Assembly (NCBI GenBank): GCA_964514385.1
Contig: CAZEQJ010000010.1
Span: 55,520-119,519 of the forward strand
Source: CAZEQJ01 sp964514385
Lineage (GTDB): Bacteria; Bacteroidota; Bacteroidia; Cytophagales; Cyclobacteriaceae
Reading direction: 5' to 3'
Length of the DNA: 64,000 nt
The stretch's first letter is position 1. Every line of letters starts with the position of its first letter. The notes below the pieces were generated by a model. That model made no database searches, was not told the DNA's origin, and saw only the letters and a list, made by a program, of their open reading frames with translations. This document shows positions 45,901-55,542 of the stretch, piece after piece. The position numbers and the translations under genes are program-made.

Positions 45901-48900
45901 GCATACACAGAAGGTACAACAGCTGGCGTTTACTTCAGCTATGTAGCAGAAGAAACCGATCGTCAGTATGAGTTGGATGGTACGCTTATGACTTCCTCTA
46001 CCAAGACCATGGAGTATGATGCGTTTGGTAATGTTACTTTACTCCGTGTAGAATATAGCGATGGCCATGTCGATGAAACCATATCCACCTATGAAAACCT
46101 GACTTCAGGAACCATCTGGTTGTTGGGAAGGCTCAAAACGGTCGATTTTAGACGTAAAACACCGACTACTTCATTTACCTCGCGCAAAGCTGCCTTTACC
46201 TATGATCCTGTTTCCGGTTTGTTAACGGAAGAGGTAACAGAACCGGAAAACGATTCACTTCGCATTACCACCACGCATGTTTATGATGATTTTGGGAATA
46301 AAATTGAAACGCATACAACGGCTTTCAACGGCACATCAGACGAGACTCGAAGTTCTTTTGTCACCTATGATGCTTCAGGTAGATATGCCATTGAAAACAG
46401 CAATGCTTTGGGACATACGGAGCAGCGATCGTATAACAATACCTGGGGATATGTAACGGTAATGACCGGGCCTAATGAACTATCTACCCGCTGGGAATAT
46501 GATGGCTTTGGACGAAAAGTTTTTGAACAGCGGGCTGATGGCACCATCATGCAGAAAAGTTACCGTTGGTGTGACGGGAATTGCCCGACTAACGGATCCT
46601 ATTATACGGTAACACAGACCTCAGGTCTCCCTACCACCTATGTTTATTATGATATGCTGGGCAGGGAAATTGAGTCTGCCAAGGAAGGATTTAATGGGAC
46701 AGTTGTTAAAACATCAACGATTTATGATGCAAAAGGCAATGTGGCACAGAAATCTGACCCGTATTATGAAGGTTCAGCCCCAGCCTGGACCATTCTTGAA
46801 TATGACCTGAAAAACAGACCTGTTCAAATCACTGAAGCCGGTGATCGGGTCTCAACCATAGAATATGAAGGGTTGACACAGATATCTGTTAATCCGGAAG
46901 GACAAACCGAAGTGCAGGTGATGGACCAGTTGGGTCGTATCGTTTCCATTCAGGATAATCTGGGATCGGTGATGACCTACACCTATGATAATTTCGGGAA
47001 TCTCATTCAGACTACGGACCCGTTAGGGAATGAAATACACTGGACGTATGATAACCTGGGCCGGTTGATCCGATTGGATGATCCGGATATTGGACTCGAA
47101 AAATACCATTTCAATGCCTTTGGAGAACTCATAAAGAAAATCAATGCCAGAAGTCAGGAAACCACCTACGCTTATGATGTACTTGGGCGATTGACCGAGC
47201 GAAATGAGGAAGAGGGACAAACACTTTTTACCTATGATGAAGGGTCCAAAGCTATCGGGAAGGTTAGCTCAGTTATCACACCGGTGGTTACCACATCAAT
47301 TTCTTATGATGATCTGGGCAGACTGGAGACCAAAACCAAATTAATTGATGACCTCGCCCTGAGTTCTACGATGGAATATGACCAGTTTAGCCGTCTCTTT
47401 AAAATGGCGTATCCATCCGGTTTCGAGGTCCGAAACAATTACAATGAGCGGGGTTACCTGTTTGAAGTATATGGAGGCGACTCCTTGGTATGGCAGCTCG
47501 ATCAGGTGACAGCTCGCGGCCAGGTGAGTGAGCAGACCTTTGGAAACGGGGTAAACACCCGATCCTTTTTTGATGAGAACACGGGGTGGCTTGATCAGAT
47601 CCGTTCCTTCCTGGGCGCTGATTCCATACAGTTTTTGAGTTACTCATATGATAATCTGGGTAATCTGACATCCCGACAGGATGACATAAGAGGATTGCGG
47701 GAAGATTTTGAATACGATGGCATCAACCGTCTCTTAAATGCCATTCTGGTAGATAGGGATACCTTAAGTATGACCTATGATGCCATAGGTAACCTGACCT
47801 ATAAGTCGGATATTGGTACCTACAGTTATGGAGCTGATGGAGCCGGCCCGCATGCGGTTTCTTCTATTAACGGGGAGAACGTAGAAAACTGGAGTCTGGC
47901 TGCTGCACTAGCTCAGTATATGACGTTTACCTCGTTTCAGAAAGTTTCGCAGATTGAAAATGATACAGCAGGTATTTACATAAGCTATGACGAGTCGTAT
48001 CAACGCATTAAGGTAGAGAAGAAAGTTAAGGGACAGCCGTTTGAGACCAAGGTGTATTTCGATAATATCTATGAACGCATCGAAAAAGAGGGTCAGGTTA
48101 TCGAGGTGCATTATATCCGGGGAGCTACAGGAGTAGTAGCTGTACGCCGCATAATAGATGATACACAGGCATCTACCAGCTACTGGCATAAAGATCATCT
48201 GGGTTCACTGGAAACTGTAACCGATAAGGCAGGTACTGTTGTCGCTTCATTAAGCTATGATGCCTGGGGCAGACGACGAAATGCAGACACCTGGGAGAGC
48301 TACGACCATTCGGTGGATAATTACCTCTCGAGAGGATTTACAGGACATGAGCATTATGATTTACTGGGCTTGATTGATATGAATGGGCGTATTTATGACC
48401 CCGTTCTGGGTCGCTTTACGACTCCTGATCCGTTTATTCAGAGCCCGTATAACATTCAATCCTTTAATCGATATTCATATGTCCTGAATAATCCACTATC
48501 CTACACCGATCCGAGTGGATATATTTTTAAATCCATTGGTAAGATATTTAGTGGCATTGCAAAAGGAGTAGGTTCTATTGTAAAGGGTGCAGGTGACCTT
48601 GTTTTTAATGCAGCCAAGGAGGTAGGCAGATTTTATGAAAAGCATAAGGATGTAATTGTTCCCATTGTTGCCGGACTGGTAACCGGAGGAGTTTTGGGCC
48701 CTGTAATTGCCAGCTCGCTTGGAGTCAGCTCAGCGATAGGTGCAGCTGCCGGATTTGGTTTTGGCAGGGGCGTGAGTTCCGCCATTCGATCTGGGGCATC
48801 GCTGGGTCAGGCATTGGAGGCCGGGGTGAAATCAGCTGTCATCACCGGGGTTACAGCAGGGGCTACCAATTTCGTTGGCGACCAATTGTTACATGAGACT

Positions 48901-49488
48901 GGACTTGGTAATGTGGTTGAAAAAGCATTAGCCCACGGATCTGTTCAGGGACTTTCTGCAGAACTGCAGGGAGGTGAGTTCGGCACCGGTTTTGTGAGTG
49001 GTGCATTTAGCTCGGCTTCTCAGTTAGGTATTAAAAACATTGAATCAGGAGCAGGCCAGTTAGCTGCCACAGTAATGGTAGGAGGTACAGCAAGCGTAAT
49101 CGCCGGAGGTAAATTTGAGAACGGAGCAATTAGTGGAGCTACTATTCTGATCTACAATGATTGGGGTGAAAATATTGGAAAGGTATGGAAAGGTTTTTGG
49201 GATGATAATGAGGCGCTTAGACAAGAAGGATTTGATGGTTTAAAGGAAGATTATGCCAATACCCCAGCAAAACATAAAGTACTAGCAGGAGCAGGACTCG
49301 CTGTTGCTGGGCTCGCTGTAGCCCCAGCAGCTATTCCAGCGTTTGCTACATTTAGTACAGCTGCTGGATTAAAAGCTGCAGGAATGTATGTTGCGGGTAC
49401 AGGAATGGCTGCTGCCGGTGGTGCTTTAATAGGTGATGGTGTAAGTCAAAAAATTGAAAACATATTTGATAAATTCTCAGTGGAATGA
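42967..49488 (+). CDS. Giant SpvB/FG-GAP/RHS-repeat protein
   Basis: A 2173-residue secreted protein with a signal peptide (residues 1-18). An N-terminal beta domain (about 20-165) precedes an SpvB-like domain (about 175-430, with DISLQYSSHGSDGIMGMGW). FG-GAP/VCBS repeats follow (about 480-770; six or more copies of DxNGDGxxDI). A TcdB-middle-like segment lies around 850-1000. Many YD repeats span about 1010-1830, closed by the RHS core (YDPVLGRFTTPDPF...NNPLSYTDPSGY, ending near 1852). The last 320 residues are rich in Gly and Ala, hydrophobic, and match no toxin domain that I know. The domain order recalls Tc toxin TcB/TcC proteins. It overlaps the next gene by ATGA. Confidence 0.9.
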   Translation: MKKLVYALFGFLFIPSWAQVDGDATKPTLNLNSGSSSGRSSNTQIQFNVGQLVTGYNDFSYRFSYGALQNYVKPTEISVSDLGNYSVQVGSRLEVVILPDPGTTPNISISTDPAPNGTLSYTPSTGLLLFIPDASDVNSITVTFSIDNEGVITEKVITLSAFAAPVPVSGEVFGFTEGSHSISESGSFNYMIPLALPMGAGEMKPDISLQYSSHGSDGIMGMGWTLGGLSTIGLSPESIDPDGRIRGVSYELVDPSPLNLDGTRLVQVGGTDYRSNGAEYRMESTDFSKIIEERSGTSESFKRYTKDGLIYEYGFGNNSQIKTPDNKTLFWAVNKISDTKGNYIEFFYQANTTTNTIEYYPTEIRYGANEIAGTPHTARVEFVYDNRPDPRSEYLNGVQILKNKRLRSIRVFNNNNLLRRYDITYLPLSETSFYSKVDQIREIGSDGKSFRPTQFIWTDNQTAGFDAGSQLISLTDDVKGKRLFPLDVNGDGLQDILLFDEKTNQNILYEFDGTNYTKVSSAFPTLTGEGRFYGGDFNADGIGDLVWFVEGDATNSRFLINTKNASLNPALNFSSFSFTADDQVYFSDVNGDAYTDILFYNKKTSVARWFLNQTTGTSITFGSASLAGDNEIPAGADLYVNDYTGDGLADILAVNDSTGISRLFSNQSLGNATTSVTYLALENPISSALKDSVQIYQGNWNGDNLVDFLIVDKKTGNNTFLINKGGGAFDGGGSIAGNVSTNVGTKVNLLLPTYFKGDSTIVYPVDFNADGATDIVTYNYFSGVTTFLQNRGNLSFTQTDNYTIDANQVIKGSGLIFGDWEGRGILSPLWYDEKTGDNFLYRNTQLNDNQVIAVETGNGQRIEVNYATLRDPEVYTMGTAATYPEIDYQGALNVVKSCAMKNGIGGTSSFQYEYANGKMNVRGRGFRGFEKVIIKDLQTDIHSATIYQRDFRQVGHEAIRRTQYTATGDTLSVAEYENAYTEGTTAGVYFSYVAEETDRQYELDGTLMTSSTKTMEYDAFGNVTLLRVEYSDGHVDETISTYENLTSGTIWLLGRLKTVDFRRKTPTTSFTSRKAAFTYDPVSGLLTEEVTEPENDSLRITTTHVYDDFGNKIETHTTAFNGTSDETRSSFVTYDASGRYAIENSNALGHTEQRSYNNTWGYVTVMTGPNELSTRWEYDGFGRKVFEQRADGTIMQKSYRWCDGNCPTNGSYYTVTQTSGLPTTYVYYDMLGREIESAKEGFNGTVVKTSTIYDAKGNVAQKSDPYYEGSAPAWTILEYDLKNRPVQITEAGDRVSTIEYEGLTQISVNPEGQTEVQVMDQLGRIVSIQDNLGSVMTYTYDNFGNLIQTTDPLGNEIHWTYDNLGRLIRLDDPDIGLEKYHFNAFGELIKKINARSQETTYAYDVLGRLTERNEEEGQTLFTYDEGSKAIGKVSSVITPVVTTSISYDDLGRLETKTKLIDDLALSSTMEYDQFSRLFKMAYPSGFEVRNNYNERGYLFEVYGGDSLVWQLDQVTARGQVSEQTFGNGVNTRSFFDENTGWLDQIRSFLGADSIQFLSYSYDNLGNLTSRQDDIRGLREDFEYDGINRLLNAILVDRDTLSMTYDAIGNLTYKSDIGTYSYGADGAGPHAVSSINGENVENWSLAAALAQYMTFTSFQKVSQIENDTAGIYISYDESYQRIKVEKKVKGQPFETKVYFDNIYERIEKEGQVIEVHYIRGATGVVAVRRIIDDTQASTSYWHKDHLGSLETVTDKAGTVVASLSYDAWGRRRNADTWESYDHSVDNYLSRGFTGHEHYDLLGLIDMNGRIYDPVLGRFTTPDPFIQSPYNIQSFNRYSYVLNNPLSYTDPSGYIFKSIGKIFSGIAKGVGSIVKGAGDLVFNAAKEVGRFYEKHKDVIVPIVAGLVTGGVLGPVIASSLGVSSAIGAAAGFGFGRGVSSAIRSGASLGQALEAGVKSAVITGVTAGATNFVGDQLLHETGLGNVVEKALAHGSVQGLSAELQGGEFGTGFVSGAFSSASQLGIKNIESGAGQLAATVMVGGTASVIAGGKFENGAISGATILIYNDWGENIGKVWKGFWDDNEALRQEGFDGLKEDYANTPAKHKVLAGAGLAVAGLAVAPAAIPAFATFSTAAGLKAAGMYVAGTGMAAAGGALIGDGVSQKIENIFDKFSVE

Positions 49489-51272
49489 TTAATCACAATA
49501 GGTTAATAATTACTTTATTGTTATTTTCCGTTAGCAATTTAATTGCTCAGAATATATCAATTAAATACGACCAATCCGGAAACCGTATCCAGTTTGGTGA
49601 ATCCAATACTCCACGTATCGCTACTGAGCCGGATAGTATTTTACTGGCTTTCAACGATACCACAGGATTTACCATCGTAGAAAATGCCGGCAACGGCACC
49701 TTGTCCTGGACTGCCTCTACGGATACAGATTGGATCACCGTACTGACCTCCGCCGGGAATGAAGGCGATTCCTTATTTATTGAGGCACAAAAGAATGATC
49801 TTCGCGAGGCCAGAGCTGGTCAGATTACCATCAATGGTGAAGGTGAGTTTGTATTTCCGATATCTGTGGTAGTTACACAGGAAGCTAAACCGAACTCCCT
49901 TCCATTACTAGCGGCATCTATTCCAGATGTATTTGTGATACCGGGTTTCGCCACAAAAACAATCTCCTCCTTAAATGACTTTTTCACCGATCCGGACCTG
50001 GATACTTTATCCTATTCCGTAGATATTAGCAATGCTTCCGTAATATCGGCTTCAATAATTAATGATACCACGTTGACCCTATCCGAAGTGGGTGAAGGGT
50101 TTAGCGATGTATACATCACGGCAAATGATCCTTTTGGAGGCACAGTGACGGATACCTTTCGGGTAGAAGTGACCAATGACGCCGTAATAGCCGTTGAATC
50201 TGATACGCTTTATCTTCCTTCTGACGCTGGAGATACCTCCTTTACCTTCACCAATGAAGGAAATGCTACGATGAACTGGACGCTTGCCAGTCAGGTTTCC
50301 TGGGTTACCTTAACCTCATCCGTATCTGGTGTAAATGACGGCTCTGTAGGGTTTAGTTTCACAGCCAATCAGGATGCTTCAATTAGAACAGGTAACATTT
50401 TGATCATTTCATCCGAAGCTGTAAACAGTCCGTACACAGTGGTTCTCATTCAAGAGCCGAGGGTAAATACACCACCTGAATTAATTGCATCAGTATCGGA
50501 TTATCAGGTAAAGAAGGGGTTTAATGAAATCAGTATAGATCTGGATACGGTTTTTAATGACATTGATGGCGATCAGCTGTTTTATGGTATTTCAACAGAT
50601 AATCAGGCCCTGCTTGAGACAGATATAGTCGATGGAATTCTCACTTTAACTGAAACTGTAAATACAGGATCAGGCCAATATACCATCACCGCATCGGATA
50701 ATATTGATGAAGTCAATGCGGTTTTTAACGTGACAGTAGTATCAAATGCTTCACCCCAATTGACACGTTCCATCCCAGACCTTTTCCTTCTGGCTAATTT
50801 TGATCCTGTGAACCTGGATTTATCCGGTTATTTTAGTGATCCGGATGATCCGGAATTGACCTATTCAACCCGTTTGAGTGGTGATCTTAATATAAATGCA
50901 GAGGTAACAGATGCATTGCTGACCATACGTTATCTGGGTTTGGGCATCACCACGGTGGAAGTAACCGCTTCAGACGGGCTTAATGATCGTATCACCTCTT
51001 TTGAAATAACCGTCGAGGAAGAAATAACCGGATTGGAAGAGGCAAATGTGTCTATTTATCCGAATCCTTCACAAGGGGCTTTTACTATTGACCTGAAGGA
51101 ACAAATAGTGGAACAGATATTTATCATTGACGCGAATGGTAAGCTGGTTAAGCAGTATGATGGAAAAAGAACGATGGTCGAGGTCAGTACATTGGTTCCC
51201 GGAAATTATACCATCTTGTTTCAACACGATGATCAGCATTATACATCTAAGAATATTGTGATTCTTAAATAA
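49485..51272 (+). CDS. BACON/Ig-like domain protein with T9SS sorting tail
   Basis: A 595-residue secreted protein with a signal peptide (residues 1-22). Two BACON-like domains (about 48-134 and 230-325; WTASTDTDWITV and WTLASQVSWVTL) alternate with cadherin/Ig-like domains (about 137-229, 330-420 and 420-510). The C-terminus is a type A T9SS sorting domain (VSIYPNPSQGAFTIDL...LVPGNYTILF). The ISIKYDQSGNRI after the signal peptide resembles an RHS YD repeat. It is probably anchored to the cell surface. It is the last gene of the operon and may present or tether the RHS protein, which is inference. Confidence 0.87.
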   Translation: MINHNRLIITLLLFSVSNLIAQNISIKYDQSGNRIQFGESNTPRIATEPDSILLAFNDTTGFTIVENAGNGTLSWTASTDTDWITVLTSAGNEGDSLFIEAQKNDLREARAGQITINGEGEFVFPISVVVTQEAKPNSLPLLAASIPDVFVIPGFATKTISSLNDFFTDPDLDTLSYSVDISNASVISASIINDTTLTLSEVGEGFSDVYITANDPFGGTVTDTFRVEVTNDAVIAVESDTLYLPSDAGDTSFTFTNEGNATMNWTLASQVSWVTLTSSVSGVNDGSVGFSFTANQDASIRTGNILIISSEAVNSPYTVVLIQEPRVNTPPELIASVSDYQVKKGFNEISIDLDTVFNDIDGDQLFYGISTDNQALLETDIVDGILTLTETVNTGSGQYTITASDNIDEVNAVFNVTVVSNASPQLTRSIPDLFLLANFDPVNLDLSGYFSDPDDPELTYSTRLSGDLNINAEVTDALLTIRYLGLGITTVEVTASDGLNDRITSFEITVEEEITGLEEANVSIYPNPSQGAFTIDLKEQIVEQIFIIDANGKLVKQYDGKRTMVEVSTLVPGNYTILFQHDDQHYTSKNIVILK

Positions 51273-51305
51273 AAATTAAGATTATTTCATCTTGGAAAAC
51301 CTGAT

Positions 51306-52127
51306 TCATAAATTCCCCACCAACATTCCCACCATCTCCTCACGCATCAGAAAGGGAGTAAAATGATTCCCTCGTTCAAAGGATATCCTCGTTAGCTGGC
51401 CTTCCGGGAGCTTACCACTGATGTAATCGTAATTGGCAAAAGGCACGATCATATCATTTTCTGCATGAAAATATAAGACCGGACACCTGACCCTGTTCCA
51501 GTCGCTTTCCATTTTCCGCAACTCTTCAACATGATACAGTTTTTCAATCGCCGATACTTTAGTGGACCTGGAAATCAGCCAGCGCAGGGGAATTGCCATA
51601 CCCGCTTTCGCTAATCCAATGTAGGCTTCATTTTCCGGATCTATGGCTGTCGCCATCAGAAAAAGTCCGCTTACCCTGTCCGGGTTTTCAGCAGTCAGCT
51701 TTACAGCAGGAGGCCCTCCAAATGAATGAGCAACTATAATTATCTTACCTGCATCTGATAACTCTTCAATAAAAGGCTGCAAAATTTGACATTCCTCTTC
51801 AAACCCGCTTACCGCCTCACCCAGGTTGGAATATCCATAACCCGGCCGGTCAACACTTACTACAAGCCCTCTCTTCAGCAACACGGTGTCTTTGTGGTAT
51901 GCTGCCCACTGTTCCAAAGAGCCGGGTGATCCATGTAAAAAAAGGAAAACCTGATTTTTTGTGCTATCACCGGAAACCATATACCTCAGGTTGTAATGCT
52001 GCGAACGGAAATAATCAATGTGAATACCTTCACCCTCCAGGCGTTTTAGCAGCAGACTGTCAGGGGTCCGGAAATTGGTTTGCGATCCGGCAAGCAAAAG
52101 AAGGAATACTACAAATAGTAACCGCAT
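51306..52127 (-). CDS. Alpha/beta hydrolase, exported
   Basis: A 273-residue alpha/beta-hydrolase with an N-terminal signal (residues 1-13, possibly a lipid-less signal peptide). The nucleophile elbow is H134-S135-F-G-G. The acid is in YFHAENDMIVPF and the catalytic histidine in ERGNHFTPF. HGSPGS (65-70) forms the oxyanion loop. It resembles proline iminopeptidase or epoxide-hydrolase-type members, but the substrate is open. It converges on the BACON gene, 33 bp away, with no clear terminator between. Confidence 0.88.
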   Translation of the reverse strand: MRLLFVVFLLLLAGSQTNFRTPDSLLLKRLEGEGIHIDYFRSQHYNLRYMVSGDSTKNQVFLFLHGSPGSLEQWAAYHKDTVLLKRGLVVSVDRPGYGYSNLGEAVSGFEEECQILQPFIEELSDAGKIIIVAHSFGGPPAVKLTAENPDRVSGLFLMATAIDPENEAYIGLAKAGMAIPLRWLISRSTKVSAIEKLYHVEELRKMESDWNRVRCPVLYFHAENDMIVPFANYDYISGKLPEGQLTRISFERGNHFTPFLMREEMVGMLVGNL

Positions 52128-52352
52128 GACCCAGTATTTCAGTAAAGTAGACTAAATTATATTCTCTTTGTTTTAATCTGCAAAAAGGCTGATCGATCAT
52201 ACTTGTAGATGAGTATTGTCATATTCGCGGGCTATTTCTCCTTTACCTACTTGAGTCAACTCTCTCAAAAGTCACCCTTGCTTCTGACTACGCTCAAGGT
52301 ATAGCAAAAAGATCACGCATAAATTTCCAAAACTATTAATTAAACCTTTGTT

Positions 52353-55103
52353 ATGGAAATTATGACAGATCTTAGAAAAAGGGTTTATCTTTTTGGAGGT
52401 GATAAGAAGGAAGGAAATGCCTCTATGAAGCCCTTGTTGGGAGGAAAAGGGGCCAATCTTGCTGAAATGGCCTCATTAGGTATTCCTGTGCCTCCCGGCT
52501 TTACGGTGACCACTGAAGTATGTAATGAATATCAGAAAGTAGGTAAGGATGCAGTAATTCGTGTAATCACACCCGAAGTGACAGAAGGTGTGCGCTACAT
52601 GGAAGATACATTAGGTAAGAATTTCGGGTTCCCTGAAAACCCGTTACTGATCTCAGTACGCTCGGGCGCCCGGGTTTCGATGCCGGGCATGATGAATACT
52701 GTATTGAATATTGGACTTAATGACCAGACCGTATGGGGACTGGCGGATAAGACAGGAAATCCATGGTTTGCATGGGATTCATACCGGCGATTTGTTCAAA
52801 TGTATGGCGATGTGGTAATGCGTGTTAATGATTACCTGGATACCCATGAAAGCCCGTTTGAAGTGATCATGGATGAAATCAAAGAGGAAAAAGGGCTGAA
52901 AACCGACCAGGAACTATCGCTACAGGATCTGCAGCTTATTGTAGGCAGATTTAAAGAAATGATCGAAAATGCTACCGGTCAGGAGTTTCCATCCGATCCG
53001 TGGACGCAACTCTGGAATGGCATTATGGCTGTATTTGAATCATGGAATATCCCAAGGGCTGTATTATACCGTAAGCTCAATGGCATTCCAAATGACTGGG
53101 GTACTGCTGTGAATGTGCAGGCTATGGTATTTGGTAATCTGGGTGATAATTCATGTAGTGGCGTTGCCTTTACCCGAAATGCGGCTACCGGCGAAAATGT
53201 ATTTAATGGAGAATATCTGGTAAATGCTCAGGGTGAAGATGTGGTAGCCGGTGTACGCACTCCGCTGCAAATCACTAAAAAAGGATCACTCGAATGGGCC
53301 CGTTTTGCCGAAATCAGCGAGGAGGAGCGATTGCAAAAGTTCCCTTCACTGGAAGAATTAATGCCTGACGCTTATTCGAAGTTATTCGCCTATCAACGTC
53401 TGCTGGAGAACCACTTCAGTGACATGCAGGATCTTGAGTTTACCATTGAAGAAGGCACACTTTGGATGTTGCAAACCCGTAACGGCAAGCGAACAGGTGA
53501 AGCAATGGTGAAAATAGCAATGGATATGCTCGATGAAGGGCTGATAGATGAGGATACAGCACTAATGAGATTGGACGCCAAAAAACTGGATGAGCTCCTG
53601 CATCCTGTATTTGAAAAAAAGGCGCTTCGCAAAGCGGTTCGTATTGCCAAAGGGTTACCTGCTTCTCCAGGTGCAGCCACTGGCCAGTTGTGTTTCTTTT
53701 CCGATGAGGCAGAGCAGTTGAAATTGCAGGGGAAAAAAGTGATCCTGATCCGTGTGGAAACATCAGCTGACGACCTCAAAGGCATGGATGCTGCTGACGG
53801 TATACTGACAGCCAGGGGAGGTATGACCAGCCACGCTGCAGTCGTAGCTCGTGGTATGGGTAAATGCTGTGTGTCTGGTGTGGGTAGCCTCCATATCAGC
53901 TACAAAAAACGTGAGGTCACCATCGATGGTAAGGTCTATAAAGAAGGGGACTGGTTTTCAATCAATGGTTCTACCGGAGAGGTATTTGAAGGTAAAATTG
54001 ATACCGTAATACCTAAACTTAACGCATATTTTGACCGTGTAATGCGGCTTTCGGATGACCACGCCATGCTGAAGGTAAGAACAAATGCGGATACACCTGA
54101 GGCGGCTGTTATTGCCCGAAATTATGGTGCCAGGGGCATCGGATTATGCCGTACGGAGCATATGTTTTTTGCTCCGGAAAGGATTACACCCATGCGTGAA
54201 ATGATCATGGCCGAGTCAAGAGAATCACGTATCAGGGCACTTGATAAGCTCCTGCCAATGCAACGCAGTGATTTTGAAGGCATATTTGAAGCCATGCGCG
54301 ACCTGCCGGTGACCATCCGCCTGCTGGACCCGCCTCTTCACGAATTCATACCTCACGATAAGGAGGCTGTAGCCAAAATTGCCGATGACATCGGAGTTCC
54401 CATTGAAAAAATAGAGAACAGATCGCATGAACTGACAGAGATGAACCCAATGCTCGGGCATCGCGGATGCCGGTTGGGCAATACGTTCCCTGAGATTACC
54501 CGTATGCAGGCAAGAGCCATCATCGAAGCAGCACTGAACCTGAAGGAGAGAGGTATTCGGGCCATTCCTGAAATCATGATCCCGCTTACCAGTGCAAAGG
54601 CTGAGATGGAAAACCAGAAGAATATTGTCAATGATGAGATTCAGCAGGTATTCAAGGAAAGAAAACAGCGAATCGACTATAAGGTGGGGACAATGATCGA
54701 AACACCGAGAGCAGCCCTTACGGCAGATCGGATTGCCGAACCGGCTGAGTTCTTTTCTTTTGGTACCAATGACCTTACTCAGATGACGTATGGATTTTCC
54801 AGGGATGATGTTGGCAAGTTTCTGCCGTTCTATATGGATAATGGTATACTGAAGGTGAATCCATTTGAAACCATTGATCCGTTGGGCGTAGGAAAGCTTA
54901 TCAAGATGGCAGTAGAGCTGGGTCGGAAAACAAGGCCGGGACTGAAAATCGGATTATGTGGTGAACAGGGTGGAGATCCTGAATCGGTTAACTTCCTACA
55001 CCTCGCCCGACTCGATTATGTCAGCTGTAGTCCGTTTCGGGTTCCGATAGCACGTCTTGCCGCTGCGCAGGCGTCGATAAGGGAATTGAATATGGTTGAA
55101 TAA
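52353..55103 (+). CDS. ppdK: Pyruvate, phosphate dikinase
   Basis: A 916-residue enzyme (normal 870-915) that interconverts pyruvate, ATP and phosphate with phosphoenolpyruvate, AMP and pyrophosphate in the cytoplasm. The ATP-grasp domain begins with LGGKGANLAEMASLGIPVPPGF. The phosphohistidine is H494 in GGMTSHAAVVARGMGK. The PEP-binding barrel has GLCRTEHMFF, and the catalytic Cys is C869 in LCGEQGGDP. It may serve gluconeogenesis from pyruvate produced by the KDPG route next door. It is a single gene, closed by a strong terminator. Confidence 0.97.
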   Translation: MEIMTDLRKRVYLFGGDKKEGNASMKPLLGGKGANLAEMASLGIPVPPGFTVTTEVCNEYQKVGKDAVIRVITPEVTEGVRYMEDTLGKNFGFPENPLLISVRSGARVSMPGMMNTVLNIGLNDQTVWGLADKTGNPWFAWDSYRRFVQMYGDVVMRVNDYLDTHESPFEVIMDEIKEEKGLKTDQELSLQDLQLIVGRFKEMIENATGQEFPSDPWTQLWNGIMAVFESWNIPRAVLYRKLNGIPNDWGTAVNVQAMVFGNLGDNSCSGVAFTRNAATGENVFNGEYLVNAQGEDVVAGVRTPLQITKKGSLEWARFAEISEEERLQKFPSLEELMPDAYSKLFAYQRLLENHFSDMQDLEFTIEEGTLWMLQTRNGKRTGEAMVKIAMDMLDEGLIDEDTALMRLDAKKLDELLHPVFEKKALRKAVRIAKGLPASPGAATGQLCFFSDEAEQLKLQGKKVILIRVETSADDLKGMDAADGILTARGGMTSHAAVVARGMGKCCVSGVGSLHISYKKREVTIDGKVYKEGDWFSINGSTGEVFEGKIDTVIPKLNAYFDRVMRLSDDHAMLKVRTNADTPEAAVIARNYGARGIGLCRTEHMFFAPERITPMREMIMAESRESRIRALDKLLPMQRSDFEGIFEAMRDLPVTIRLLDPPLHEFIPHDKEAVAKIADDIGVPIEKIENRSHELTEMNPMLGHRGCRLGNTFPEITRMQARAIIEAALNLKERGIRAIPEIMIPLTSAKAEMENQKNIVNDEIQQVFKERKQRIDYKVGTMIETPRAALTADRIAEPAEFFSFGTNDLTQMTYGFSRDDVGKFLPFYMDNGILKVNPFETIDPLGVGKLIKMAVELGRKTRPGLKIGLCGEQGGDPESVNFLHLARLDYVSCSPFRVPIARLAAAQASIRELNMVE

Positions 55104-55124
55104 AATTCAGCTTCAGATAGTGAT

Positions 55125-55153
55125 AAGGCGCCCCTGAAAAGGGGCGCCTTATT
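55125..55153 (+). terminator. Rho-independent terminator of ppdK
   Basis: A perfect 10-bp stem (AAGGCGCCCC / GGGGCGCCTT) with a 6-nt loop TGAAAA and a following ATTTAT. It lies 21 bp after the ppdK stop. Confidence 0.93.
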
Positions 55154-55241
55154 TATGTATTCTTGACAAGGTTTCACGAAGGTTTCTCGCCAGCAGGCGA
55201 ATCCTGCGACGTGGATCAGACATCGATATAAATACCGCTGT

Positions 55242-55279
55242 AAAAGTTACGTAACTTTTTGTTTGTAAAGTTACGTATA
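55242..55279. repeat. 18-bp palindrome plus half-site, left copy
   Basis: AAAAGTTACGTAACTTTT (55242-55259) is a perfect palindrome. Seven bp later, AAAGTTACGTATA (55267-55279) repeats one half. The same pair, similarly spaced, occurs at 63867-63904 beyond the TRAP genes. The two copies thus bracket the uronate locus. Confidence 0.55.
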
Positions 55280-55542
55280 TAGGTTCACCCTAAAGACGCC
55301 GCAACTCTATCAGCTTTGAGCTTTTTCTATTCCTTGCTTTCAGTTTCTAGCCTCAAGATTCATACTATTTCTTTCACCTCTTTTTCTGCCACCCTCCACC
55401 ATTAGCAGGGAGCAGGAAGCCGCTCATTCTTCTACAACTCAGCTAATCGATCGGAGAATTCGATCATTAAACAAAACAACTCTAAAAAGGAAAATACAGA
55501 ATACATCGTTTAACACCGGGTTTTCGCCAGATGGGATCGGAA

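Noticed and set aside
46000..48500. Tandem DNA repeats or CRISPR-like array
   Set aside because: The periodic similarity comes from YD repeats of the RHS protein, is coding, and differs in DNA from unit to unit.
51273..51305. Terminator between the BACON gene and the alpha/beta hydrolase
   Set aside because: The AAGAT / ATCTT stem is only 5 bp and has no T-run.
52128..52352. tRNA or riboswitch before ppdK
   Set aside because: No cloverleaf, conserved arm or known aptamer pattern could be found in this 225-bp gap.
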